A stretch of 64,000 nucleotides of DNA from a methane-oxidizing endosymbiont of Gigantopelta aegis (GCF_016097405.1 NZ_JAEHGD010000001.1:1423693-1487692), one strand, 5' to 3'; positions 11,347 through 21,800 are shown, numbered from the stretch's first letter. Numbers and translations are program-made. Notes: generated by a model from the sequence alone, not told the origin.

Positions 11347-12315
11347 GTGGGTATATCAGCTCGAACCTATCAGCGTTGGAACCGGGGAGAAGGACTCTCA
11401 GAAGACCTACGACTGCACAATACAGCGCCTGTGCACAATCAATTATCCGAGGCCATCAAGCAAGAAATCATCACCGTGATTAATAAACCGGAATACAGCG
11501 CTTTAACGCCGCATCAAATCGTTCCGAGGTTATTGGATTTGGGCTGCTATCTCGCATCAGAATCAACCTTTTATCGTGTCATGAAAGCCCACAACCAGCT
11601 TAAGCACAGAGCTAAAGGAGCCGCAGGTCAGCATAATAAACCGCAGTCACTCAAAGCCACACAGGCCAATCAAATCTACTCGTGGGATATTACGTATTTA
11701 TTAAGCCCCGTCAAAGGGCAGTATTTTTACCTCTACATGGTGATGGACATCTATAGTCGGAAAATCGTAGGCTGGCAAGTTCATGATGCCGAATCAAGCG
11801 CACACGCTGCTGATTTGATCGAAGATATCGCTCGCCGGGAAAACATCGACAAAAAGCAATTGGTGATACATTCTGACAACGGCAGTCCGATGAAAGGCGC
11901 AACATTAAGGGCCAAATTGGTCGATTTAGACATTGCCACGTCGTTCAGCAGACCTCGTGTCAGTAATGATAATCCTTATTCAGAATCGTTATTTAAAACA
12001 GTCAAATATCATCATACCTTTCCAGAAAACCCTTTTAAAACATTAAGCGAAGCCAGGAACTGGGTTGAAGCTTTCGTTTGTTGGTTCAACAATGAACATC
12101 AACACAGTGCGCTCAAGTTTGTAACACCCAACCAACGCCATAACGGCTTAGACAGCGCCGTACTCGAAAAAAGAAAACGAGTCATCGAGCAAGCAAAAAG
12201 AGACAATCCAGAGCGATGGAATGGACGACAAACACGAAATTTAACGCCCATTGGCCATGTTTATCTTAATCCGGATAAGGAAAATTTCAACACAACAGAA
12301 TGTCAAGCAGCTTAA
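11347..12315 (+). CDS. IS3-type transposase ORFB (rve/DDE integrase core)
   Basis: 322 residues from ATG 11347; the frame is open upstream to about 11225 and reads LIAYSDRQHYSALIDEAVDNG in two consecutive parts, so a fused or earlier start is likely. Catalytic residues: D in SWDITY, D in HSDNGSPM, and E in NPYSESLFK 35 residues later, giving DD(35)E. It catalyses strand cutting and joining of the element. It is intact here but frameshifted in copy 2. Confidence 0.9.
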   Translation: MGISARTYQRWNRGEGLSEDLRLHNTAPVHNQLSEAIKQEIITVINKPEYSALTPHQIVPRLLDLGCYLASESTFYRVMKAHNQLKHRAKGAAGQHNKPQSLKATQANQIYSWDITYLLSPVKGQYFYLYMVMDIYSRKIVGWQVHDAESSAHAADLIEDIARRENIDKKQLVIHSDNGSPMKGATLRAKLVDLDIATSFSRPRVSNDNPYSESLFKTVKYHHTFPENPFKTLSEARNWVEAFVCWFNNEHQHSALKFVTPNQRHNGLDSAVLEKRKRVIEQAKRDNPERWNGRQTRNLTPIGHVYLNPDKENFNTTECQAA

Positions 12316-12535
12316 TAAAATTCATTTCGTAAATTATTGCAAAAAATGCGACAGGTTGGTTGACATTTAGCGAGATTGAAACCGAGTAATAACATGGTAA
12401 TATCTGTTTTGCTGATCGGATGGCCGGCAAGATCGGTAAAATTTTCACTCATAGCGCTTCTCCGTAAATGACTCTAACCTTCAAGCTGGGTTGTTCTGAT
12501 ACTAAACGCTTAATGGGTGCGAATGCAAGGCATCA

Positions 12536-13462
12536 TTATTGTTTAAGATTTTTTAAGATACCTTCTAAGGGGACAAGGTTCAGGCGAATTCGGAACAGGA
12601 CGTCGTTGTTTTTCAGCAGGCCGAAACAGTCGTAGCTTCTGAGCTGGATGTCGGTTTGATTTAAGGTATTGTGGGGTGATTCTGGATGTTGGTGAACCAG
12701 AATATGCAGTTTTTCATTATCCTTAACCTGCTTGAGAATGTGACGATCCACCGAAATCTCATGCGAGGTGTAAACCATTGGATTTTGTTTGAAATCATGT
12801 CCCTCCATCTGTGCTTTTTCAAGCAATGCGCCGGAGCTTAGGCTGCATGGAAATATTTCGGGATAACATGCAATATGGGCGAGTTCGTCAAAATAGTCAG
12901 ACGGTTCGGCTAAGGAGCCGGCCAGAAAATTTTTGACATTGCCTTTGTTGATGAATTTTCGTTTCAGAAAAAAAGCCGTGTCAGGCACACAGCTTTTATC
13001 TGGCAAGGCATTCAAATCGGGTAATTGGTTAAGCTCTGTTTCCGCTAAAAACAACGGCGCGGGCGTTTCTTTTTTGTAGCCAAGTAAAATGGTCTTATTA
13101 TCAGCTTTAATGGCAATCCGATTGGTCAGGGTCAGCTCGGGAATGGTCTTGATCAGGGTTTTTTTTAGAATGAATTCAAAGTCTTGCTGTGGCCTTAAGG
13201 CGTTGACAAAGGTAATTTGATAATTGCTGAAGCGAAGTTGGTTTTCTTCGATAATCTGATTCTCATGATGCGCAATGCGATGCAGATAAAACTGATATTC
13301 AATCAGCGTGTTGAGCTGAAAGCCCAGTACAATAGGGCCTTTAAAAGGGTTATGGGTGATTTGCAGCCATTTGTGTTTGTCATGAAACAGATTGAAATCA
13401 TCCGATGCATTACGGGCAACTTCCAAGTGAATCTGATCGAAAGAGAAGGTGTTTTGGGTCAT
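12536..13462 (-). CDS. Hotdog-fold (MaoC-like) protein, function unknown
   Basis: 308 residues. The N terminus reads ARNASDDFNLFHDKHKW with NPFKGPIVLGFQ, which resembles the hydratase motif of MaoC/hotdog enzymes (D-x-N-x-x-H, then GxxxxG). The second half has no motif I recognise but is long enough for a second hotdog. No membrane segment. ATG overlaps the stop of the radical SAM gene by 4 bp, so the two are translationally coupled. The pairing suggests a shared role in acyl or lipid chemistry; this is inference. Confidence 0.6.
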   Translation of the reverse strand: MTQNTFSFDQIHLEVARNASDDFNLFHDKHKWLQITHNPFKGPIVLGFQLNTLIEYQFYLHRIAHHENQIIEENQLRFSNYQITFVNALRPQQDFEFILKKTLIKTIPELTLTNRIAIKADNKTILLGYKKETPAPLFLAETELNQLPDLNALPDKSCVPDTAFFLKRKFINKGNVKNFLAGSLAEPSDYFDELAHIACYPEIFPCSLSSGALLEKAQMEGHDFKQNPMVYTSHEISVDRHILKQVKDNEKLHILVHQHPESPHNTLNQTDIQLRSYDCFGLLKNNDVLFRIRLNLVPLEGILKNLKQ

Positions 13463-15360
13463 TGTTCGATAGCCTTATGAATAAAATCAGGGTCGATACT
13501 CGGTTCTGGCAATGTCTGATCGAACCAGAAGTTTACAGGGTACTCAAGGCCCATACCCAGCATGTAATTGTACAGGGACTTTTTAAGGCCGCGACCTAAC
13601 ATATCATGATCGGTATTGACCGAGTCATAAAAATCAATACCATTTTCGGCAAAGTATCGGTCTGTTTCAGGCAATAACGTAATGCCGAACTGTTTCGGAT
13701 TTTTCCCGACAGGGCTATGAACTGTGGCGGCAAAACGGTGCCAGTAGGCCGATTGAAAACATTGATTCAGCATCATTTGGCGTACCATTTCCAAAGCATC
13801 GATAGTTTCCTGGGTCGTCTGGCTGGGGAAGCCATACATTAGATAGGCATGAACTAGAATACCTGCATCGACAAAATTTCGCGTCACCCGCGCGACCTGT
13901 TCGACACTGACGCCTTTTTGCATCAGTTTGAGCAGACGGTCGGAGGCGACTTCAAGACCACCACTGACGGCGATACAGCCGGCGTCGGCCAGTAATTGAC
14001 AACGCTCGGCGTTAAATGTTTTTTCAAAGCGGATATTGCCCCACCAGGTGACAACCAGGTTGCGGGCTAGCAATGTTTCAGCCAGTGCAAACAGTAATTT
14101 AGGTGGGGCGGCTTCATCAACAAAATGGAAGCCCGTCTGGCCGGTTTCGGCGATGATTTGTTCCATCCGGTCAACAATAATCTCGGCACCGGCCTCGTCG
14201 TAGTGGCGGATATAGTCCAGACTGATATCGCAAAAACTGCATTTTTTCCAATAACAGCCATGCGCAATGGTGAGTTTATTCCAGCGTCCATCACTCCATA
14301 TTCTGTGCATGGGGTTGAGCATTTCGCAAAGCGATAAGTATTGATCCAGCGCTAACCCTTCATAGCTGGGATAGCCCGTTTGTTGGTGCGGAAAATCAGT
14401 CTGCGTGGCGGTTTGTGGATGATAGACCAGGCGTTCGTTCTCCAGGGTGTAGGTGCGGCATAAATCGCTGGTCGGACATTTTCCCTGAAGATGATTGAGT
14501 AAATTCAACAGTGGGCGTTCACCATCATCCAGGGTAATGAAATCGACAAATTCAAAAATTCTGGGCTCTTTCAGGTCGCGTAATTCGGTATTGACATAGC
14601 CGCCGCCCAAGACAATTTTGCAGTGGGGACGGATACGACGGCAGATTTTCGCAATCTGTAATGCACCCAGAAGATTGCCCGGAAACGGCACCGTAATGCC
14701 GACCAGATCAGGTTGGACGTGGTGTAAATGATGATAGAGGCGTTGTTCAAGTGTAGTCTGAACCAGGGTTTCAGGCTGCTGAAGCTGTTGATACAGATTA
14801 TCAAACGACGGTGCGGAAGCGGCCAATTGTTCGCCATAGCGTGAGATCTCAAACAACGGATCGACACCGGTTTTGATGACATCGCATAAATCATTGATAA
14901 ATAGCGTTGCCAGGTGTTTAGCCTGATCCTGAATCCCCAGTTCACCAAAGGCCTGTAACAGTGCATCACCGGTGTGCTGTTCCATTTGATAAAGGCTTTC
15001 AAATGCCGGCCCCTCCGGTAGAAAACGGCGGCTGACGATGCGCAGTGCCAGTGATGGGTCCTTGCCTTGTAAAAAGCGCACACATGGCTCGACAACGCGT
15101 TTGATGGCTTCAAAATGGCTGAAAAAATGATAGATACTGTCGGGGAGTTCGTCATCGTCAAATGCAGAAAAATTATCCTCGACCACGGCAAAGATGTTAT
15201 CCATACCGGTACGACTCAATAACGCCAGAAACAGCTCAATTGCCAGATCGCGCTGTTCAACCGTATAACCTTGTTGCCGAAGAAAACGCGTAAGATAAGC
15301 CGTTGCAGGATACGGCGTATTGAGTTGAGTCATCGGTGGCGTCAGCAGCAGGATGTTCAT
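13459..15360 (-). CDS. B12-binding radical SAM protein
   Basis: 633 residues. The N terminus (ILLLTPPMTQLNTPYPATA) and the DLVGITVPFPGNLLGALQIA...IVLGGGYVN region fit a cobalamin-binding Rossmann domain. The radical SAM cluster motif is in GCYWKKCSFCD (CX4CX2C spacing, slightly different from CX3CX2C). Later GGLEVASDRLLKLMQKG and YLMYGFPSQT are typical radical SAM barrel segments. Such enzymes often methylate or rearrange unreactive carbons; the substrate cannot be told. It is the first gene of the minus-strand run with the hotdog, phospholipase-D-like and hydrolase genes. Confidence 0.88.
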   Translation of the reverse strand: MNILLLTPPMTQLNTPYPATAYLTRFLRQQGYTVEQRDLAIELFLALLSRTGMDNIFAVVEDNFSAFDDDELPDSIYHFFSHFEAIKRVVEPCVRFLQGKDPSLALRIVSRRFLPEGPAFESLYQMEQHTGDALLQAFGELGIQDQAKHLATLFINDLCDVIKTGVDPLFEISRYGEQLAASAPSFDNLYQQLQQPETLVQTTLEQRLYHHLHHVQPDLVGITVPFPGNLLGALQIAKICRRIRPHCKIVLGGGYVNTELRDLKEPRIFEFVDFITLDDGERPLLNLLNHLQGKCPTSDLCRTYTLENERLVYHPQTATQTDFPHQQTGYPSYEGLALDQYLSLCEMLNPMHRIWSDGRWNKLTIAHGCYWKKCSFCDISLDYIRHYDEAGAEIIVDRMEQIIAETGQTGFHFVDEAAPPKLLFALAETLLARNLVVTWWGNIRFEKTFNAERCQLLADAGCIAVSGGLEVASDRLLKLMQKGVSVEQVARVTRNFVDAGILVHAYLMYGFPSQTTQETIDALEMVRQMMLNQCFQSAYWHRFAATVHSPVGKNPKQFGITLLPETDRYFAENGIDFYDSVNTDHDMLGRGLKKSLYNYMLGMGLEYPVNFWFDQTLPEPSIDPDFIHKAIEQ

Positions 15361-15501
15361 GCAGTTATTGTAGCAAGGGCCGGTAAATACAGTAGTGTAT
15401 ACTCTTCACATAGGGATACAAAGCCGATATTTTTGGCAATCAAGCGGGCACTTTTAGCTTGTCTTGTGTCCAATGGTTTATTTACCGATTATTCTACAAA
15501 T

Positions 15502-16125
15502 ATGCGTGCATTTTTACCCGGTCTCATTCTGCTGCAACTGATCACGGCGGCATTGGTTTTGGCCGCGATGGGTCTTGAAGACATTCAATTAAGCTGGGTG
15601 TTGGTCGGCATTGGCTTGATTTGTGCCGTGTTGACTGCATTCTGGTTTTCAGCGATTGCCAGTAATTTATTCAATGAAGAATTGAAACTGTTGCTGGATA
15701 AACATGCTGCTGAAAAAAGCAGACTGCTCAAACAAGCCGAACAGGAAAAAGCCCATATCGCTGAACAAAAGCTAAAGCTGCAAGATCAGCATGCGCGTGA
15801 GCGCGAAAACATATTGCTTGAGGCCGAACACGAAAAACGGCGCATGCTGGAGGAAAGTTATCGAAAAATAGAACAGGAAACCCGCAAAGCCAATCGCCGT
15901 GCCAATCTCAAGGTTGGCCTTGCCTTTGGCCTGGCGGCGACCGCCGGTGGTGTCATGATCGTTAGCCAGCTGATCACCTTGGGCATGATGGTCATGGTCG
16001 CAACCGGCAGTGGCCTGACCGGCTACATTATCCGTGCCCGACATGAGCGGCTGGCGTATAAAAATAAGCGTTTGCTTCAAAACCTGGGTCATGCTGCACC
16101 ACCCAGGCTCGAGCAGTCAGAATAA
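15502..16125 (+). CDS. Membrane protein with central coiled coil, unknown function
   Basis: 207 residues from ATG 15502. Two N-terminal hydrophobic segments (PGLILLQLITAALVLAA and WVLVGIGLICAVLTAFWF) are followed by a long charged coiled coil (roughly residues 60-130, rich in E, K, R, Q) and two more hydrophobic segments (LAFGLAATAGGVMIVSQL, LGMMVMVATGSGLTGYI). The start is uncertain: no clear ribosome site is seen, and the frame is open upstream over the divergent radical SAM gene. I do not recognise a family. Confidence 0.6.
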   Translation: MRAFLPGLILLQLITAALVLAAMGLEDIQLSWVLVGIGLICAVLTAFWFSAIASNLFNEELKLLLDKHAAEKSRLLKQAEQEKAHIAEQKLKLQDQHARERENILLEAEHEKRRMLEESYRKIEQETRKANRRANLKVGLAFGLAATAGGVMIVSQLITLGMMVMVATGSGLTGYIIRARHERLAYKNKRLLQNLGHAAPPRLEQSE

Positions 16126-16140
16126 GCACTGTGGCGACAG

Positions 16141-16695
16141 CTAATATTTCTCGGCAACCGGAAACCGTGTAAAAATTTCCGATACGGTAGATTGTATGGT
16201 TTGTTGTAAATTATCGAGTTTATCCTGGGTGATACGGCCGATGGCGATACCTTCCCAGATCATTTTATTTTGTTTGCGATCGACGATATCAATATTTAAT
16301 GTTCCTTCCTGATAATCATCAACATGCAGTTGATAGCCGGGCCATACGCCATAGTAGAAATTGTAACGATAGTCATAATAGCCCATGGACACTGGGGTTT
16401 GATGGATTTTTTGTTTATTGACAATGTTGGTGTGAAAATTGATCAATAGGTCAGGGTTTTTATCGGTGTAGGTAAAGCCGCGCCGTGTCATTTCTGCGGT
16501 GGTCGCCTGTTTCAGGAATTGGCTGAGCAGTGATTCGTAGCGCTTGTCGGTATCTAAGGGTTTGAAATAACCGAAAGTTTTATATCGGTTGAAATCAACC
16601 TCAGGATTGATGTTGCTGTGTATTTTGGGGGTGATGCTGCAGGCGCTGCTGAAAAGAATCAGTGTGGTCAGTATCAGTTGTAACAAAATTTTCAT
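16141..16695 (-). CDS. DUF4136-type lipoprotein
   Basis: 184 residues from ATG 16695 (the frame is open to 16749). The signal sequence MKILLQLILTTLILFSSAC ends in a lipobox-like SSAC, so a lipid-anchored envelope protein is expected. The body has VDFNRYKTFGYF near the N terminus and NIDIVDRKQNKMIWEG, typical of DUF4136 proteins, plus a tyrosine-rich middle segment. Function unknown. Its 3' end faces the end of the coiled-coil membrane gene. Confidence 0.8.
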   Translation of the reverse strand: MKILLQLILTTLILFSSACSITPKIHSNINPEVDFNRYKTFGYFKPLDTDKRYESLLSQFLKQATTAEMTRRGFTYTDKNPDLLINFHTNIVNKQKIHQTPVSMGYYDYRYNFYYGVWPGYQLHVDDYQEGTLNIDIVDRKQNKMIWEGIAIGRITQDKLDNLQQTIQSTVSEIFTRFPVAEKY

Positions 16696-16812
16696 AGGCG
16701 GTTCCATAAATATGTTTATTGTGATGATCAATGTTTTTGTTGCCTGCAAGCTCCATGTATAAGTGTTTGTCCTGACGTTTATGACGGACTAAACGCCGAA
16801 CGGGTTCAACAT

Positions 16813-17769
16813 TTATTTATTGACAGGCAGTTGCAACATTAATGCCTTGCCATCGCCTTGCATCAAAGTAGCAGGGTATTGGCCATTCCATTTTTCGATT
16901 GAGCGGTAGCGTATCAAGCGATCAGTGATTGAGTTAGCAATGAGTTGATTAGCTTTTGCTCTAGCTTCGGCTTCTTTAGTGATTTGATAAGCCATGGCAT
17001 CGGCACCGATGCGTTTTTTCTCCGCTTCAGCTTTAGCCTGGGTGGTGACTTCGATAAGACGGGTATTGGCTTGGATTGTTTTAATGCGTTGATTTTTCTC
17101 CGCCTGCTTTTCAACCATCGCTAAACGTTGCTCTTCCTGTTTGGCAAGTTGCACTTCCTCGATTTTTTTGAGGATGATATGCGGCAATTTGATTTCGCGC
17201 AAGGCCACATCATTCAGGTGAAACGGCAGTTTTTTGAACTTATCTCCGAGCATGGCGCGAACTTCTTTCGCAATAGACGTTCGGTCAGCGGCGATTTTTT
17301 CCGCTTGGTATTTGCCGATAACATCACGAACGACATCGCGGACAATTGGGTTGATCAGTTTTTCAAAATAGTTATTGCCATATTTGGCCAGAATATCGCT
17401 GGCTTCGGTTTTGATTGGTGTGTATTGAACCGTCAATTCGATACCGATGGGCAAGTTTTTATTATCGAGTACCTGAATAATCGGCTTGTTAATGACGCCT
17501 TCGCGTGCCGGCAAAGGTTTGCCTTGATGGTAAGTAACCGTGTGCATTTTGACATCAAAAATACGGATTTTTTGTACCGCCGGTATTTTAAAATGAATGC
17601 CGGGTTCTTTTTCATCCGGGTCATATTTGCCAAAAGTACTGAGCACGCCTACGGTGCCGCTTTCTATGGTGTATATCATTGAAACTACCAGCCAGATCAC
17701 AATGACACCAGCAAAGACGAGCAAGCCGGTTACAGCGGTGGGTTTTTCCGGTTTTATATTCATTTCCAT
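16813..17769 (-). CDS. SPFH/prohibitin-family membrane protein
   Basis: 318 residues from ATG 17769 (AGGATACCTC upstream; ATG 17763 is also possible). There is one N-terminal transmembrane segment (LLVFAGVIVIWLVVSMIY), then the SPFH core (IESGTVGVLSTFGKYDP, GIHFKIPAVQKIRIFDVK), then a long alanine/glutamate/lysine-rich helix (AEKNQRIKTIQANT to KEAEARAKANQLI), as in prohibitin and HflC/K-like proteins. Family knowledge: these form large membrane rings that scaffold or protect membrane proteases. No partner NfeD or HflK gene lies beside it. Confidence 0.88.
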   Translation of the reverse strand: MEMNIKPEKPTAVTGLLVFAGVIVIWLVVSMIYTIESGTVGVLSTFGKYDPDEKEPGIHFKIPAVQKIRIFDVKMHTVTYHQGKPLPAREGVINKPIIQVLDNKNLPIGIELTVQYTPIKTEASDILAKYGNNYFEKLINPIVRDVVRDVIGKYQAEKIAADRTSIAKEVRAMLGDKFKKLPFHLNDVALREIKLPHIILKKIEEVQLAKQEEQRLAMVEKQAEKNQRIKTIQANTRLIEVTTQAKAEAEKKRIGADAMAYQITKEAEARAKANQLIANSITDRLIRYRSIEKWNGQYPATLMQGDGKALMLQLPVNK

Positions 17770-17931
17770 GAGGTATCCTGAAATTGGGGGTGTTGAAGAG
17801 AGTATAAGTTTCAGTATAGAACAATCAGGCATGAAACTCAGCGAGTATTCAGGTTTTTATGGCAAGCTATAAAAATTAACGATACGATGTGATTGTTTTG
17901 ATGTTATGTGTGGCTGTTTATGGAGTAAAAA

Positions 17932-18564
17932 ATGGAAACATTAGATCAGATTTCAACACAATTGGCCTTAACCATGGGGGTGGCTTGGGCCAGTGGGATC
18001 AATTTGTATGCCACGCTGTTGATGCTGGGTTTGATGGCAAATACGGGGAATATTGCTTTGCCGCCGGATTTGCAGATTGTGGCGAATCCATTGGTGATTG
18101 GCGCGGCAGGGTTAATGTATTGCGTAGAGTTTTTTGCCGATAAAGTGCCCGGTGTCGATACCGGCTGGGATGCCATTCATACCTTTATTCGCATTCCGGC
18201 CGGCGCTATGCTGGCGGCCGGTGCGGTAGGCGACTTGAATCCAGCGGTCGAGCTTGTGGCAGCGATTGCCGGTGGCAGTGTCGCTGCTGCAAGCCATGCA
18301 ACCAAGGCTGGGAGCCGGGTGTTGATCAATACCTCGCCCGAACCTTTCAGCAACTGGGCGGCATCGATAGGTGAGGATGTAGCCGTTATAGCTGGCGTTT
18401 GGGCTAGCATCCAACACCCAACGATTTTTCTAGTGCTGTTCGTATTATTCATACTGCTATTAATCTGGCTATTGCCCAAATTGTGGCGTGGCATTAAAAA
18501 AGTATTACGCTTCATTGCCGGCCTGTTCCGCCGTAATCGGCAAACGGCACCACCGGAAGCCTAA
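17932..18564 (+). CDS. DUF4126 membrane protein
   Basis: 210 residues, ATG 17932 with GGAG upstream. Several hydrophobic segments rich in Gly/Ala (ASGINLYATLLMLGLMA, GAMLAAGAVGDLNPAVE, FLVLFVLFILLLIWLLP) and the conserved GINLYAT and WDAIHTFIRIPAG stretches match DUF4126. The C-terminal tail is basic. Function unknown. Its stop overlaps the stop of the facing DUF3240 gene by 4 bp. Confidence 0.85.
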   Translation: METLDQISTQLALTMGVAWASGINLYATLLMLGLMANTGNIALPPDLQIVANPLVIGAAGLMYCVEFFADKVPGVDTGWDAIHTFIRIPAGAMLAAGAVGDLNPAVELVAAIAGGSVAAASHATKAGSRVLINTSPEPFSNWAASIGEDVAVIAGVWASIQHPTIFLVLFVLFILLLIWLLPKLWRGIKKVLRFIAGLFRRNRQTAPPEA

Positions 18565-18863
18565 ATATAGCCCCGTTCTAACACCGGCAACACCCAGTAT
18601 TGAATGCCGGCACCGGCAAAATTTTGTTTTAGATGCTCCAGTAGGGGCTGTAATTGGGGTTGCTTGACATACATTTGAAAACGCACCTGTTTTTGTCGGC
18701 CGCTGACTTGTTCGACCAGAGACAATTGGTCATGCTTGATCGTGTGGGCGTTGACGTTCAGGCTACTGAAGCCATCGGAATCGATGGCTAGCAAGCAATC
18801 CACCATAGGCTCCTCAAGTAAGGGCGGAACATTGATGGTAACTTGGAATTCAGTGTAATTCAT
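18561..18863 (-). CDS. DUF3240 protein of the metal efflux operon
   Basis: 100 residues. Reads as a small soluble ferredoxin-like protein (VDCLLAIDSDGFSSLNV near the N terminus, FQMYVKQPQLQPLLEHL later), as DUF3240 proteins do; these are commonly found right after CusA/CzcA pumps. Its ATG overlaps the RND pump stop by 4 bp. A metal-sensing or pump-regulating role is inferred from context only. Confidence 0.8.
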   Translation of the reverse strand: MNYTEFQVTINVPPLLEEPMVDCLLAIDSDGFSSLNVNAHTIKHDQLSLVEQVSGRQKQVRFQMYVKQPQLQPLLEHLKQNFAGAGIQYWVLPVLERGYI

Positions 18864-21800
18864 ACCTGCTCCTGTTTGGGTTCGCCGAATTTTTGATACA
18901 AGATCGGCAGTAAAATCAAGGTCAGAAAAGTGGAGGACAGTAGTCCGCCAATGACAACGATGGCTAGTGGTTTCTGAATTTCAGAGCCGGGGCCGGATGC
19001 AAATAACATTGGCAGCAGGCCAAAGGCAGTCAGACTGGCCGTCATTAACACGGGGCGCAGTCTGCGACTGGAACCGACAATAATGACTTCAGATACGGCC
19101 ATGCCGGTAGCGCGTAACTGGTTAAAATAACTTAACAAGACAACGCTGTTAGGGACGGCGATGCCCAGCAGGGCGATAAAGCCAATAGAGGCCGGAACCG
19201 ACAAATATTCACCCGACAGCCATAAGGCCAGAACGCCGCCGATCATGGCCAATGGAATATTGGAGAAGACCAGGGCGGCTTGTCGAAGTGAGCCAAACGT
19301 GCTGAACAATAATAAAAAAATGAGCAGCAGCGCGATAGGAACAACGATGGTCAGACGTGCGGCCGCCCGTTGTTGGTTTTCAAACTGGCCGCCCCATTGC
19401 AGAAAATAGCCGGTTGGTAGTTTTATCGAATTTTGAATCGATTGTTTGGCTTCATCGACAAAACCGACCAGATCTCGGTCTTTCACATTACAACGTACCA
19501 CAATAAAACGCTGGCTTTTTTCACGCTTGATGGAGACCAGGCTATCAACCTTTTCCAATTTGGCGACTTCCGATAGCGGAATTTGTTGGCCGGATGGCAA
19601 GGCCAGTTGCAGGTTTTTAAAATGCGTGATGGGCGTTTGTCCTCGTATAATCAGAGGCGTTCTGCGGATACCTTCCTGGATGATGCCGAGCTTAAGACCT
19701 TCAATTTGCGCACGTAAAATCTGTTCAATCTGGTCCACATCGAGACCAAAGCGGCCCGCCGCCAGACGGTCGATTGTCACTTGCAAATATTGCATCCCTT
19801 CATTACGACTGGTGAATACATCACTGGCGCCAGGAATGGTTTTAATCAGGGCAGCAATTTCTTCCGCCTTTTGATTAAGGAGGTCAAGGTCATCACCAAA
19901 TAACTTAATTGCGACATCGCCGCGAGAACCGGTCAACATTTCGGAGACACGCATCGCGATGGGTTGAGTGAAGCCGAAGGCGATTCCTGGCATGCCCTTC
20001 ATGACCTGGCGGATGGATTCGATCAACTCTTCTTTGGTTTGCATTCGCCATTCGTCTTTAGGACGCAATTCTAGGAAGGTGTCGGTTTCATTCAAGCCCA
20101 TCGGGTCGAGGCCGATTTCATCGGAACCGGTACGGGAAATGATATTGGTGACTTCAGGGACATTTTTCAAGATAGTGCGCTGCACCTGCATATCCAGCGC
20201 AATAGAATCTTTCAGAGTAATTGACGGTAGTTTTTCCAGCTGTAGCACGATACTGCCTTCATCCATGATCGGCATGAAGGTACTGCCAATCTGGGTGAAA
20301 ATAAAGGCGGCAAACACGAGCATCGCCGCAGCGCCGATGAATACTTTTTTACTGTTATGAATGCTCCAGTGTAATAAAGGCATATACAGTTGATGTGCTT
20401 TTCGGGCCAGCCAGGGTTCCTTGACGACACCGGCCTTGAGCAGGTATGAGGCAAAAACAGGGATGACCGTCAAGGATAAAATCAATGCGCCGGCCAGCGC
20501 AAAAACGATGGTCAGTGCCACCGGGGAAAACAGTTTGCCTTCTAAGCCTTGTAAGGAGAGTAACGGTAAAAATACGATGATGATGATAAATGTGCCGGAG
20601 ATGACCGGGATAGCGACTTCGCGGCTTGCTCGATAGATAACATGCAGGCGCGGCAGGCGCTTGGATTTTTCGGTTTCGGCAAAATGGGTCAGAATATTTT
20701 CAACCACGACAACGGCGGCATCGACCAGCATGCCGATGGCAATGGTCAATCCACCCAGGCTCATCAGATTGGCCGACATATTCATGAAATGCATCATGAT
20801 AAAGGTAAATAAGGCAGCCAGCGGCAAGATCAGGGCGACGACAATAGAGGCCCTTAAATTACCCAGAAATAAAACCAGTAAAATGACCACAAATGCAATG
20901 GCTTGTAATAAGGCATTATTGACCGATGACAGGGCAGAGCCTACGAGGTCGCCACGGTCATAAAAAATATCCAGGTGCACACCTTCAGGCAAGGCTTGAC
21001 GTAATGTCGCTAGTTTTTGGTGTATTTCCTTGACTGTTTTGCCGGCATTCGCACCCCGTAGGCTCAGTACCAGGCCTTCGACAGCTTCGGATTGACCATT
21101 TTTGCTCACAGCCCCATAGCGGGTGAGTGCATCGATCTTGACATCAGCTACATCGATGACGCGAATGGGCGCGCCATTGCGTTTATCGATGACGATGTTG
21201 GCAAGATCGTGTAGTGTTTTAATTCGGCCTTCGGCTCTGACCACCAATGTTTCTTCACCTTGATCAAGGCGGCCGGCACCGTCATTGCGGTTATTTTGTT
21301 GTATGGCCTGGGTGAGTTGCGCCATACTGATATGCCGTGCGGCCATCCGAATATTATCGGGAATGACAACAAAGCTGCGTACCAGACCGCCTAAGCTGTT
21401 GACATCGGCAACGCCGGGAACGGTGCGCAAGGCAGGTCGGATGACCCAATCCAGTAAACTACGGCGTTGCATCAAGCTCAGGTCGCCGCCTTCAATAGTG
21501 AACATCAGCATTTCACCTAAAGGCGTGGTCATTGGTGCGATGCCACCTTCTACACCGGCAGGTAAATTACCCCAGGCTACGCTCAAGCGTTCGGCGACTT
21601 GTTGCCTAGCCCAATAAATGTCGGTGCCTTCTTCAAAATCGAGCGTAATATCGGCCAGCGAGTATTTGGCAATTGAGCGTAGCATGGTTTGATGCGGAAT
21701 ACCGAGTAGCTCCACTTCAATCGGCGCTGTGATACGTGCTTCAATTTCTTCCGGCGGCATGCCCGGCATTTTGACAATAATTTTGACCTGGGTGGGTGAT

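Larger units (their letters stand above)
10705..12372 (+). mobile_element. IS3-type insertion sequence, copy 1, 1668 bp
   Basis: Comparison with the copy at 32110-33777 fixes the ends: the left tip CCCCCTATGTCAAC and right tip GTTGACATTTAGCG are shared, and beyond them the copies differ. The 4-bp target duplication is AGAT (10701-10704, 12373-12376). Imperfect terminal repeats share ATGTCAAC and ACCTGTCGC. It carries a two-ORF transposase with a DD(35)E motif. The tips do not show the simple TG...CA of many IS3 members. ORFB is intact here, so this is the likely active copy. Confidence 0.92.
8546..12452 (-). pseudogene. Phospholipase-D-like protein, interrupted by an IS3-type element
   Basis: Excising 10705-12372 plus one AGAT restores a 744-residue frame. 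ATG 12452 (GGAGAAGCGCT upstream) reads MSENFTDLAGHPISKTD to LLLGFN, then LKDRYQMPPEAMD and on to the stop at 8546. Two HxK motifs of the PLD superfamily are present: HSKSAIANG followed by VGGRNI, and LHAKIAYDDKWYVSDTSN. No signal peptide is seen. The region between is long and charged and I recognise no other domain. A truncated protein could still start inside (ATG 10684 or 10669), but no ribosome site is seen there. Neighbours: hotdog and radical SAM genes upstream, hydrolase downstream. Confidence 0.8.

Noticed and set aside
14571-15191. 206-codon frame overlapping the radical SAM gene
   Set aside because: Same strand, other frame; composition is that of a shadow frame, and the radical SAM frame has clear motifs.
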